Positions 25,920 to 36,973 of a stretch of 64,000 nt of DNA are shown in pieces. Under the pieces are notes generated by a model. The model saw only the letters and a program-made list of their open reading frames with translations. It did no database searches and was not told the origin of the DNA. How positions within the stretch are numbered: position 1 is the first letter of the stretch; the number at the start of each line of letters is the position of its first letter. The DNA comes from Unio delphinus (Eukaryota; Mollusca; Bivalvia; Unionida; Unionidae). The translations under genes were made by a program, and so were the position numbers. The stretch spans positions 2,106,001 to 2,170,000 of the forward strand of contig JAQISU010000036.1 of assembly GCA_029339505.1 (NCBI GenBank), written 5' to 3'.

Positions 25920-26790
25920 GAATATTCACACGTAGAACTCATAGCAGTGCATAACACCTCACTTAGGACATATGAATACTTACACGTAGAATTCATATCA
26001 GTGCATAACACCCCACATAGGACATATGAATACTCACACGTAGAACTCATAGCAGTGCATAACAACACACATAGGATATATGAAAACTCACACGTAGAAC
26101 TCATAGCAGTGCATAACACCCCACATAGGATATATGAATACTCACACGTAGAACTCATAGCAGTGCATAACACCCCACATAGGACATATGAATACTCACA
26201 CGTAGAACTCATAGCAGTGCATAACAACACACATAGGACATATGAATACTCACACGTAGAACTCATAGCAGTGCATAACACCCCACATAGGATATATGAA
26301 TACTCACACGTAGAACTCATAGCAGTGCATAACACCCCACATAGGACATATGAATACTCACACGTAGAACTCATAGCAGTGCATAACAACACACATAGGA
26401 CATATGAATACTCACACGTAGAACTCATAGCAGTGCATAACACCCCACATAGGATATATGAATACTCACACGTAGAACTTATAGCAGTGCATAACAACCC
26501 ATATAGGATATATGAATACTCACACGTAAAACTCATAGCTGTGCATAACAACACACATAGGACATATGAATACTCACACGTAGAACTCATAGCAGTGCAT
26601 AACAACCCATATAGGACATATGAATACTCACACGTAGAACTCATAGCAGTGCATAACACCCCACATAGGATATATGAATACTCACACGTAGAACTCATAG
26701 CAGTGCATAACAACCCATATAGGATATATGAATACTCACACGTAAAACTCATAGCTGTGCATAACAGCACACATAGGACATATTTTATCA
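25920..26790. repeat. 54-bp minisatellite, 16 copies, with 162-bp higher-order unit
   Basis: Units of ACTCACACGTAGAACTCATA, GCAGTGCATAACACCCCACA and TAGGATATATGAAT. Three subtypes (ending CACCCCACATAGGATA, CACCCCACATAGGACA, CAACACACATAGGACA) follow one another in a fixed order through units 4-9. A different trio, including a CAACCCATATAGG type and a GCTGTGCATAA type, occurs twice at the right end. Because 54 is divisible by three, frames of 292 and 296 codons are open on opposite strands; mirrored openness argues against coding. Confidence 0.96.
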
Positions 26791-27354
26791 CTCACAACAT
26801 ATACAAGAACAGTTTAAGTTTTTAAATATATGGTCACGTGGCATATGTATTACACAATACTACATCATGGCGGATGCCATTACTCGCCCATTATGTACAA
26901 TAAAGAATGCTATGGAAAGAGGTAAGGGAACCAAACTATGCATATTGTCTTCTTTCCAAAACAACCGAGGTTATCTGAACGTCCCAATACTAAAGAAAGG
27001 TGAAAGATGGCTTGCAGCTTACATCCACCAGCTGACTAAACACAGCCCCTGACGTCCACTGAAAGAAATACATCAAGGGATTTAATTTTAATTACAGATT
27101 GCAATAAAAAAAAAGTCCATACAAAGTTAGTTCCTATGAATTACTGTTTACCGTAGGCTTAATGGTCTGAAACTAAACTGAATAATGAAACAGAGAAATT
27201 AACATAGTATGTGAGTCGTTGTCATTTCATTTAAGCTTGATTTAAACTAAACACATCGTCCAAGGAAAAGAAAATGAGTCAATCTCGAGAGAAGTCATGT
27301 AAGTGTTCCTGAACATTCCAATGCCCCATTCTGATAAATTTCACATTATTTTTC
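26791..27354. other. Intergenic, no gene seen
   Basis: A 61-codon frame (26867-27052) starting MADAITRPLCTIKNAMERG is open but unrecognised; it may be chance. Confidence 0.45.
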
Positions 27355-27705
27355 CAGAATGTATATCCACAAAAATGTGTCCTGTTGTATATCCACAAAA
27401 TGTGTCCTGTTGTATATCCACAAAAATGTGTCCTCTTGTATATCCACAAAAATGTGTCCTGTTGTATATCCACAAAAATGTGTCCTGTTGTATACCCACA
27501 AAAATGTGTCCTCTTGTATATCCACAAAAATGTGTCCTCTTGTATATCCACAAAAATGTGTCCTGTTGTATATCCACAAAAATGTGTCCTCTTGTATATC
27601 CGCAAAAATGTGTCCTGTTGTATATCCACAAAAAAATGTGTCTTCTTGTATATCCACAAAAATGTGTCCTCTTGTATATCCAAAAAAATGTGTCCTGTTG
27701 TATAC
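27355..27705. repeat. 26-bp minisatellite, about 13 copies
   Basis: TGTATATCCACAAAAATGTG plus TCCTCT, alternating with TCCTGT. Frames on both strands run through the array. Confidence 0.95.
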
Positions 27706-27761
27706 TTCATTTTAGTTCCATCCATACAATGCTCTTCTTGTGTGTGTCTAGTAATTAGGAA

Positions 27762-28425
27762 ATGAGGATATCAGAAAGGACATTAAAATTGGGGATATCA
27801 GAAAGGACATTAAATTTGGGGATATCAGAAAGGACACTGTATTTGGGGATATCAGAAAGGACATTAAATTTGGGGTTATCAGAAAGGACATTCAATTTGG
27901 GGATACCAGAAAAGACATTACAATTGGGGATATCAGAAATGACATTCAATTTGGGGATATCAGAAAAGACATTAAAATTGGGGATATCAGAAAGGACATT
28001 CAATTTGGGAATATCAGAAAGGACATTCAATTTGGGGATATCAGAAAGGGCATTCAGTTTGGAGATACCAGAAGGGACACTATAGTTGGGGATATTAGAA
28101 AGGACACTATATATGGGCATATCAGGAAGGACACTATATTTAGGGATATCAGAAAGGATACTATATTTGGGGATATCAGAAAGGACACTATATTTGGGCA
28201 AATCAGAAAGAACGTGATATTTGGGAATATCAGAAATGACATTAGAGTTGGGGATATCAGAAAGGATATTTAATATGGAGATATCCGAAAGAATAATATA
28301 TTTTGGGATATCAGAAAGGACATTAGAGTTGGGGATATCAGGAAGGACATTATATTTGGAAATATTAGAAAGGACACTATATTTATAAATATCAGAAAGG
28401 ACACTATATTTGCCTTTAATATAGT
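27762..28425. repeat. 27-bp minisatellite, about 24 copies
   Basis: GGGGATATCAGAAAGGACAT plus TAAATTT with moderate divergence. It is a different family from the 27-bp array at 16-19 kb. It abuts the (TG)n run to its right. Confidence 0.94.
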
Positions 28426-28427
28426 GA

Positions 28428-28430
<3 letters not shown>

Positions 28431-28486
<56 letters not shown>
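28431..28486. repeat. (TG)n microsatellite
   Basis: About 28 TG dinucleotides, followed by GGGTGTGTGTTTAGCGGGGG and a G-rich stretch. Confidence 0.97.
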
Positions 28487-28488
<2 letters not shown>

Positions 28489-28742
28489 TGTGTTTAGCGG
28501 GGGTGGGTGGGTTATTGTCATGATTAGTCATGACTGGGCGACGGGGGAAGGGGGATATTGTCTTTAGTAATAAAGTTTTTTTAATAACGTTTTGTCATCA
28601 AAATGTTGGTACTACATACATGAAAATGGAAAATATTGTAATCTAACATGCACAATAAAGGCAACCATTTCTTGCAAAAGCATTTAACATTCTTTCAAAC
28701 CATCTAAGCTGAATATAGAGAGTAAATTTCCTTTTCACTTTA

Positions 28743-28950
28743 ACTGAGTCTCAATGGCTTGTTGTTAGCATATCAAAGCCCAGTCTCTGAATCGCGATGG
28801 TTTGTTGTTAGCATATCAAAGCCCAGTCTCTGAGCCTCGATAGCTTGTGGTTAGCATATCGAAAGCCCAGTCTCTGAGCCTCGATAGCTTGTGGTTAGCA
28901 TATCGAAAGCCCAGTCTCTGAGCCTCGATGACTTCTTGTTATCATATGTG
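28743..28950 (+). repeat. 43-44 bp tandem array of an alternative SINE head
   Basis: Five copies of GTCTCTGAGCCTCGATGGCT then TGTTGTTAGCATATCAAAGCCCA. The same sequence forms the 5' head of the SINE at 30749, where it occurs once, followed by a second CAGTCTCACTG start. The TGGCTTGTTGTTAG stretch resembles a pol III A box. The array is therefore a multimer of a SINE promoter region without the SINE body. Confidence 0.85.
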
Positions 28951-29344
28951 TAAATGTTCTAGGCTGCTTCCCTATTTGGGGTGGGGTGCTTCCAATTTAT
29001 TTAAATTAATGTAGAAGACACACCCTGGCTCGTTTTTTTTCTTCAGAAATTGAAGTAATGATATAGAGATGCAAAACTCTGAGCCCCCAGTCAGCGGTGC
29101 CGACAGTTAACTTAATGAATATACAAATTGAAATTCCAGTAACAACAATTTAATATAATTCAAACCGTAATCTCCCAAACACAATTCAACTAATATCATA
29201 TCACTCCACCAACTGATGGCCTAGTTCATCCTATGAATTAGTGTGTGAAATTGTCCCTTCTGTACTGAGTCCTACTCATCTGTATGTTCCTTCTCTTTTC
29301 CTTTGTCTTCCTCCGTTATCCCTTCTGCTTCTCCCTCTGTCCTT
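28951..29344. other. Intergenic, no gene seen
   Basis: No gene recognised. Confidence 0.5.
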
Positions 29345-29615
29345 CCTTCTCTCTTCTGTCTCCCAGAGATTCGGGCCACAGCTGGGGTTATTCCCTCTGG
29401 TCCCTCAAACTTCCTTCTATCTTCTCTTTGTCTCCCAGAGACTCGGACCACAGCTGGGGTAATTCCCTCTGGTCCCTAAAACGTCTTCCCTTTGTCTCCC
29501 TGAGACTCGGACCACATCACGGAGTAATTCCCTCTGGTCCCTAAAACTGTTTCTCTTTTGTCTTCCATAGACTTGGACCACTGCACTGGGTACTACCCGC
29601 TGGTCCCTAAAAGCT
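29345..29615. repeat. 64-71 bp tandem repeat, 4 copies
   Basis: GACTCGGACCACAGCTGGGG then TAATTCCCTCTGGTCCCTAA and a TC-rich stretch; copies begin near 29368, 29439, 29503 and 29570. Confidence 0.88.
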
Positions 29616-29718
29616 TCTAAAGAATACATACACGGACATTAGCAAAGCATATACATTTTGCTACATGACAAACACTAACATTATTATCATCAGATATGCC
29701 ATTACCATTTTTTGGTGA

Positions 29719-30748
<1,030 letters not shown>

Positions 30749-31058
30749 CTCTGTGAGCCCCGATGGCTTGTTGTTAGTATATCAAAGCCCAGTCTCACTG
30801 ATCCCGGGCCTAGTCATACCAAAGACAAACAAAAATGGTACGAACAGCGGCCTCGCTTGGCTCTCAGCATTAAGGTTAATGTTAGGACCGGTCGGCTTGG
30901 TGTCAGGAAAATGTGACTGGGTGGGACATCATGCTACATGTCTGCGGCAGAATGCCCCAGTACTAGACATCACTATAAACTGCCTCACTGCAGACATTGA
31001 AGCGATATTTCTGAAAAATTGTTAAAGCTACTTTAAAAATCCTAATCAAACAAACAAC
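30749..31058 (+). mobile_element. SINE family 1 body with a different head
   Basis: From GGCCTAGTCATACCAAAGAC onward this is the usual family 1 body and tail (GACATCATGCTACATGTCTG, AAATCCTAATCAAACAAACA). The head is replaced: GTCTCTGTGAGCCCCGATGG followed by CTTGTTGTTAG instead of CCGCTCCGGTGGCCTAGTGG. The B-box region (CTGATCCCGGG) is weak. It is followed directly by a family 2 fragment. Confidence 0.85.
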
Positions 31059-31063
31059 CCGAA

Positions 31064-31197
31064 CTAGTAGCTACTAGCAAGCTTTCTCACATACCCACAT
31101 TGGCTGAATTCGAGACTCGATCCCAAGCAAACAGAGGTGAGATGGCACAGGCTGTGATCCATAACGTAGAGCGCTTTAGACCACTCGATGCCCCTTC
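31064..31197 (-). mobile_element. SINE family 2 fragment (head half)
   Basis: Reverse complement contains GGGATCGAGTCTCGAATTC (B-box region) and CGAGTGGTCTAAAGCGC (A box). Only the head half and the AGAAAGCTTGC segment remain; the distal body and tail are missing. Confidence 0.75.
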
Positions 31198-31931
31198 ACA
31201 GCTTTCTGTAAGATACTACTACTCCTACTAATATTAATAATAATAATTATTCACGAAACAAAACTTTCCATCATGAGATACTTGTTTAAAGTACTATTTT
31301 CATCGTGCATTAATTACCAAGCTTCTTTGAATATACCGGGGGTGGGGTGGGGGTGGGGAGAAAAAACTTAAACTCTAGCACATGAAATTGCTTTATGTAC
31401 AAACTATAAAGCATGAGATCAAATTTAAAAAAGAAAGGACTAGGAAACAAAATCGCACAGACGCTCTTTGTGTGTAACATCTGCTCACGCTCAGTTTGTA
31501 ACATGTCCACACTCTCATCATACCACGTTTGTAACATTATAAAAATGAATCACACAATGTGGGAGAAAAAAACAACAATTAAAAATGAAACATTTTCAGT
31601 AATACATGGCTGATTCTTTTATGGCTGTATGAACTAAAAACTCGAGTAGATATATCAGAGTAACACAATGCTGTATACTGCGTACATAGCCTTATTTCTC
31701 ATGAACTACAAAATCTAGTGATCTAATGCGAGTCCTGATAGGGTGATATCCGAATGATAAATACCCAAAATGTCCATACAAGGCAACATTTAATAGGACA
31801 ATGGAAACAGGTGTTGAAAATCAAAGCTCTGCACACTCGCTAGCAACTCGCCGCGAAAAGTTACAAGTTGGTTTAGTTACTTTTATATGTTCTTATCATT
31901 CATGATAACAAAAGCATATATTTGTGAGCTT

Positions 31932-31938
<7 letters not shown>
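31198..31938. other. Intergenic; G-quadruplex motif near 31340
   Basis: GGGGGTGGGGTGGGGGTGGGG at about 31340-31360 has four G-runs separated by single T residues, a textbook quadruplex-forming pattern on the + strand. No gene recognised. Confidence 0.6.

Positions 31939-32010
<72 letters not shown>
31939..32010. repeat. (GA)n microsatellite, about 36 copies
   Basis: Uninterrupted AG dinucleotides, ending 49 bp before the LINE target duplication. Confidence 0.98.
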
Positions 32011-32014
<4 letters not shown>

Positions 32015-32072
32015 CAATGTTTACATTGTATATACTTCATATTTTTGTGTTATCATTGTCACATCTCTTTAC

Positions 32073-34159
32073 TTTTTTTTTTTTTTTGGGGGGGGGTGGG
32101 AGGGGCACCAGACAGATGCCCCCACCCCTAATCAAAAAAATTTTAAAAAGTTTATTTGTCTGTGTGTTCCCCCCGATGTTTTTATGTTGTTTTTTTATTT
32201 ATTCTTTAATTTCTAAAGACCAATTAATTTTCCCCATCGGGGTTATAGATATATGACCAGGGGTATTTTTTTCCGCTGCCTAGTGTATTTCTAAGTATAC
32301 CTTCCTAGTTGGGAATTGACCTACCCACTCTAGTAGGCTACTTTTCATTAAGTTGACCATGGCTAGTGGTCCTTCTTATCCTGGTGTGTGTTATATGTTT
32401 GGTGCTATTTGTTTGTTTGCTATAAGAGTATATTATATACTCGTATATATGTTCAGGATAGCCGTATCATTTTTCCAAATCTTTTACCAGTTGTCTTATT
32501 TGTTTATCTTCTCCAAGGGAAGATAAAATTTTATTAATTTTTATATATTGAAAACTTAATTTTTTTTTATTATTTTCCGAATTTGTAATAAATTGAGGTG
32601 TGTTATTTAAAGGTTACGTGAGTCTCAATTTATCTAGTTTATTATGATAGGTCCGTTTTCCTTGAGTCAGAAACTGCATAAATTTATTTGGCTGTGCAGT
32701 TCCTGTCTCAATTTGCCCGTCCTTTAATTATTTCACTTAATAAAAATTTCCAAAATTATTTTAAGTCCCTTAATTGAGATACATGACTATTATGGGATAT
32801 AGCCATGAAGAAAAAGCAAGGATATAGTATCCAGAGAGCGAGAATACTTGCTTCTATATAGAGAGTATGTTATAGGAAATACATATATTAATTACGTTAA
32901 CTTTGGGTGTTTTCTAAACTCTTCCATAGGCCTGCTCACTTCGCGTAGCGCCCTGTGATTTAGCCCTATGGCGTCCTCATCTATACTTCCCCTCACAGGT
33001 TGCATAATATTCATTGTTATATTCAAATAATTAAACAATTTTTTTTCCAATTTTAAAATTTTAAAATTTCAAATTTAAAATTTCAAAAATTTCAAATTTA
33101 AAACTTAAAATTCCAAAATTAAATTTGTAAGTTTTCTATATTACATTAAATTTAAATTTGAAACTTTGTTCCTAACCTTCATTAGTGGACCACATTTTAT
33201 TAACGTATCCGTAATGAAGTCCGTAATTTGTCTAATTAATTGTTTATTAAAATTTCCGTCAAGGATGAATAGTTTACGTCCGTCATATTTGTCTACCTTC
33301 ATTATTTCTTTTATTAGTTTTGTCCTTTCTTCCTTTGTTTTGTCGCATTTTGTAATTACGTGGTCTTTTGTGTATGGGGCATTATTGCATAGAGGGCAGC
33401 TAACCGGGGTCCTTATTAATCTTCGTTTAATTGCCACTTCGCCTGTTAGCCAGGCGTTGTGGAGGTACGTGTACATGATACTTTGTACCTTAAACGAGTT
33501 AATGCCGGACCAATGCCTCCAAACTCTGTCCCAATTCACAGAGGGATGTTGTACTCGAACTTTTGGTCTATGTTGAAATGATAATTTTTCTAAAATCCAG
33601 TCATATGTTCTATCTTGTCCTATATCCCAAATTTCTTTAATATCTCTATACTTATATAATATATTTTTAGTTTCCCTATATAAGTGTGGTGCGTCTACTT
33701 TTTTCACTAATTTGTTGTTCATGTATATGTCTTGTTTGTTGCGCATTCCAAAGCCTATCCAAAAAATGTATAGTGCTTCCCATGGTTTCTGTGGAGTGGC
33801 ATTTAATCTTTTAAGCCTATTTAATATTGATTTTAGTTTTATTACGGGGGAATTAGGTAAGGCCAATCCCCCTTTAGATTTAGTCCTATATAACGTTTCC
33901 TTATTTATATAGTGTGTCTTGAAATTCCAAATGTAATCTACTATTTCATTATCTATTGTTTCTAGTGTTTTGTTTTTAATGTCCACAGAGTTTATTAAAA
34001 ATGTCAGATTTGAATACATATATGCTTTTGCAACTTGTGAACGTTCTATTAAACTAAGCGGCTTCAGTGCCCAGATATTTATTACTTCTTTTATTTTCTT
34101 TTGAACTTTTAAACAGTTTTCCTTTTCTTCGTTTGCCCCAAAGAAAATTCCCAGGGCTT
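32073..34159 (-). mobile_element. Young 5'-truncated L1/Tx1-like LINE with 14-bp target-site duplication
   Basis: TCACATCTCTTTAC occurs exactly at 32059-32072 and again at 34160-34173. Between these lies a - strand retrotransposon of 2087 bp. It begins (at 34159) inside the polymerase domain, runs through an uninterrupted C-terminal ORF to a stop at about 33141, has roughly 1 kb of AT-rich 3' untranslated sequence, and ends in a poly-A tail seen as about 15 T at 32073-32087. The tail is preceded by a C-run (GGGGGGGGTGGGAGGGG on the + strand). 5' truncation, a poly-A tail and a perfect duplication are the signatures of target-primed reverse transcription. The perfect duplication and open ORF argue for a recent event. 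Confidence 0.93.
33141..34159 (-). pseudogene. C-terminal end of LINE ORF2 (reverse transcriptase thumb and zinc knuckle), 5' truncated
   Basis: About 340 residues are open with no internal stop. Visible features: LGIFFG at residues 4-9, typical of the segment after the polymerase palm; KPLSLIERSQVAKAY at 34-48; IWNFK and KGGLALPN (97-104), a conserved L1-group block; HNAWLTGEVAIKRRL near 235-249; and a CPLC..H..C zinc knuckle with C256, C259, H268 and C273 (C-x2-C-x8-H-x4-C). These place it in the L1/Tx1 group of non-LTR elements. The endonuclease and catalytic FADD region are missing because the copy is truncated, so the ORF has no normal start and cannot make an active enzyme. The apparent first codon is a GTG that partly lies in the target duplication. 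Confidence 0.9.
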
Positions 34160-34173
34160 TCACATCTCTTTAC

Positions 34174-34480
34174 GGGCTTAAGGCATTGCATTATCTTACA
34201 TAATTTTATCTATCTAGGCCATGATATTGAAATAATCGTAAGGTTTCCAATAACTCGATTTCAAGGAACGCTTGAGTTTCACTTCTATTGCATTTAATTT
34301 ACCTTGAAAAAATTATCAATTTGTTTCAACAACACCTGTAAGGTAAATTGATATGTTATGTGCAAGCGCTTACGGTGACTCAGACGCCAACGGCCTTTGT
34401 TGTCGCATACCTGTCATACCATAGGGTGCGCTGCTCACCTTGCGATTCACCAGGTAAAAACAGGTCAAAAAATTTTCAAA
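34174..34480 (+). promoter_or_regulatory. Probable promoter and 5' UTR of the claudin-like gene
   Basis: The 307 bp between the LINE's right-hand target duplication and the ATG are the only non-repeat sequence immediately upstream. It is less AT-rich than its surroundings from about 34360. A perfect AP-1 type TGACTCA site lies at 34376-34382. No TATA box is obvious. Whether a further noncoding 5' exon exists, perhaps beyond the LINE, cannot be told. Confidence 0.4.
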
Positions 34481-34706
34481 ATGGCGTTCAGTCGAGATGA
34501 TATAAGTTTTGTAGGAATCATCACGTTATTGATCCTTATTGTTGCCTGTGTATTTGAGTTAGCTGCGGTAGCAAGTGACCACTGGGTGGCAACAGTTTTA
34601 GACCAAGATGTAATTGGTTATAGTGGATTATGGAGAATATGTGCGGATTTCGGTACTGCCAGAGACTCCTGTCGCGGTTTTCAGTGGCAAGATGTATTTG
34701 TTTCGT
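34481..34706 (+). CDS. Claudin/PMP22-like four-transmembrane protein, exon 1 of 4
   Basis: Starts at an ATG in good context (AAAATGG). Encodes residues 1-75 and the first base of codon 76. TM1 is about residues 11-31. The first extracellular loop then carries W35, the G49-L50-W51 triplet, C54 and C64, i.e. the W-GLW-C-C signature of the PMP22/EMP/claudin superfamily, whose two cysteines form a loop disulfide. The donor is TTTCGT|GTAAGT at 34707, phase 1. Joining the four exons gives 594 bp, 197 residues plus stop, close to the usual 200-230 for this superfamily, with TM2 at about 83-105, TM3 at about 116-138 and TM4 at about 158-180. Claudins form paracellular barriers or pores at septate or tight junctions; related members are PMP22, EMP and calcium-channel gamma subunits. 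Which subfamily this belongs to is not decided by the motif. The 8.7 kb intron that follows holds several transposons. Confidence 0.9.
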
Positions 34707-35334
34707 GTAAGTATAGATCCCCCTCCGTCCATTTGTCTACTTTATTGTTGGCGTAATTGATTCTTGTTATACATTATTTTTAAAATAGTCAGGTTTCTTT
34801 ATATAAAAATCTTTTCATAATTGAAGTCATGATGTCACGTAGTGTGGAGGACAAACAAATGGAGAATACTTGAAGTTTAAATCTAGCGAAGTCTAACCCG
34901 TAACCGTTGTATTAATTTAAAAGTATATATATATATATATGTATTGTTTCTAAAAGTAAGTATTCACATTTATATCGATATAAAGTGGTTGTGGGTTTAT
35001 AGTCTAGTTTGACAAAATGATAATAAAAAAAAACAACAAAACAACTAACTTTGTAATAATGGTTTTGAGGACGTTCGCCATTGGTTGAGTGTTTACAAGC
35101 CTTTCTGAAGGGAAGTAACTCCTAACTGGTATTTATGCTTGCATACCATAAAATGTTTTACTTGTGAATGTAACATCGTTTTGTCTTAAAAACATTTTTA
35201 AAAATCATCACAACCGTGTCGTAAAATTCTTGCTCAGCATTCTGGCTTTTTTTCCTTCTTAAATGGTATTTAAGCCATTTTGAAGCACCTGTACCAAAAA
35301 TCAATGTAAGAAATGATACATAACTTGCGGAACT

Positions 35335-35580
35335 TGTTGTTTTAGGGTTTAATGCCATTTTTCAGCACACAATTGGATATACATGGCGGCCAGTATTATT
35401 GGTGGAGAGAACCCGGGAAAACCCCCAGAAAGATCCACCGACCCAAGATAAGCTACTGGCAAGCTTTCTCACATAACTACATTAGCAGAATCTTAGACTC
35501 GAACCCACGGAGGCAGAGGTGAGACAGCAGTGATCCTTAACGGAAAGCACTTTAGACCACTCTGCCACTTGGGGCCCCAG
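35335..35580 (-). mobile_element. SINE family 2, full length, in intron 1
   Basis: Flanked by TTGCGGAACT (35325-35334) and TTGTGGAACT (35581-35590), a 10-bp target duplication with one mismatch. Read on the - strand it begins GGGGCCCCAAGTGGCAGAGT, has an A-box-like segment and the B box GGGTTCGAGTCT, a body with AGAAAGCTTGCCAGTAGC, and ends CATTAAACCCTAAAACAAC. The long gap between the boxes suggests a class II tRNA (Leu or Ser type) ancestor; this is inference. Confidence 0.88.
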
Positions 35581-35676
35581 TTGTGGAACTGATACATAGT
35601 CTAATTACATTGGATATCACATTCCAAACTTTTAATATTTTTGTTTTCTAAATCAGACATTTTATTCTCAGGGGTG

Positions 35677-36293
35677 CAACACAGGTGCATGATGTTGTGA
35701 AATTACAACAACAATAATCAGAAAGGAAAAAAATCACAGAGTGACAAAAATATCTTAATTACCCCCATGACCGATTCTGACATAGGACCCTCTCTATCAT
35801 ACTTTATCAACCGCTCCGGTGGCCTAGTGGTTAGAGCATCCGCTGTGGAAGCGGGAGGTTGTGGGTTCGATTATTGGCTGAGTCATACCAAAGACTTTAG
35901 AAAATGGTACTACAGCTGCCTTGCTTGACGCTCATCATTAAGAGGTTAGTGTTAGGACTGATTGGGCTGGTGTCAGGATAATGTCAGTTGGTGAGACATC
36001 ATGCTACATGTCTGCGGCATGATGCCCCAGTTCTAGACATTTCTATAAACTTACTGCATACATCATAGCGATGTGACTGGAATTTATTTAAAGCTAAAAG
36101 TCCTAATCACATGCACACAAATTATCATACCTTATACATGTACTATATAGTATGATAGAGAGGTTCCTATGTCAGAATGGGTCCTTAGGGTAATCTGAGG
36201 TACTTTTGCCACTCTGTATGATATTTTATGCCTTTAGATTGTTTTTTTTTTTTTGTCACAACATCTAGCTTACTCCAAGCACCTGTGGTTTGC
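35677..36293. mobile_element. Fold-back (palindromic) DNA element in intron 1, split by a SINE
   Basis: Outside the inner SINE the two sides are inverted repeats. ATTCTGACATAGGACCCTCT through CATACT at 35774-35803 pairs with 36149-36178 over 30 bp with one mismatch. Pairing continues outwards with gaps: CACAGAGTG (about 35736) with its complement near 36213, GATGTTGTGA (35691-35700) with 36256-36265, and CACAGGTGC (35680-35688) with 36279-36287. No ORF. This is the structure of a MITE or fold-back element; exact ends and target duplication were not resolved, so the superfamily is open. Confidence 0.75.
35808..36122 (+). mobile_element. SINE family 1, full length, nested in the fold-back element
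   Basis: Flanked by TATCATACTTTAT (35795-35807) and TATCATACCTTAT (36123-36135), a 13-bp target duplication with one mismatch. The head is typical (CCGCTCCGGTGGCCTAGTGG) and the B box reads GGGTTCGATTATTGG, damaged in its 3' half. The insertion lies at or next to the centre of the palindrome. Confidence 0.92.
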
Positions 36294-36518
36294 GCAGTTA
36301 AATTTTTGTTATGCACGTTGACTTCAGTTTTTCTTGTGCAAGTGCACAAGGCCTAAACCATGTATTTAACATGAACAAACAAGCTGTTAATGTTTTATGC
36401 AGGAATCAATTACTTGTGTGTGACTTTGTTGGCCATTGGTTTAAAGAGGTCACATTAGCAGATTAATGACCTTTCTCAGCATGATTTGAAACTCAGGCTT
36501 GATTAATATGGGTGTTAA

Positions 36519-36973
36519 AAAAACTTGCCAGTAGTTTCTTATAGGTCAGTAGATATTAGGGCTACTCCTGTATTATTCCTGCACCAGATATACTGGCCAC
36601 CTACTCTTAACTTTCCTCTGATCCTTCCTACTCGATTTTGTTATATTTGAACATTTATGTTGGGATGTAGGGTCAGAACATTGGCCCTATGAAAAGTTGG
36701 AATTGACTAACATTGTGGTATTGGCATAGAATGGCTGCTTCATAGTCAGTCTAACAAACTTGATTGACATTTCAATGACCTTCATGAAATAAACATGAAT
36801 ATGAAATTTTTTGGCTGAAATTGTGAGTATAATATTCATTATCTCTTTATAACAGATGACCAAACAAATGTCTTCGCCTACCTTTCAGTGACATTGGAGG
36901 TCCAATAGCCATGTGATATATAGCAATCATGTATAGCCTGTCATGTGTGATTAGCATTAAACCCACAAAAGAC
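36519..36973 (+). mobile_element. Old SINE family 2 relic, apparently in two pieces
   Basis: 36519-36603 resembles the middle of family 2 (CTTGCCAGTAGTTTCTTATAG, then CACCAGATATACTGGCC) and 36921-36973 resembles its 3' end (ATGTATAGCCTGTCATGTG, GCATTAAACCCACAAAAG). About 320 bp of unrelated sequence separates them. Strong divergence makes this tentative. Confidence 0.4.

Noticed and set aside
25920..26825. CRISPR-like regular array
   Set aside because: Repeats are directly adjacent with no unique spacers, and the context is an animal genome.
31887..32256. Arg-Glu repeat open frames
   Set aside because: Translation of the (GA)n run continuing into the LINE 3' end; no coding evidence.
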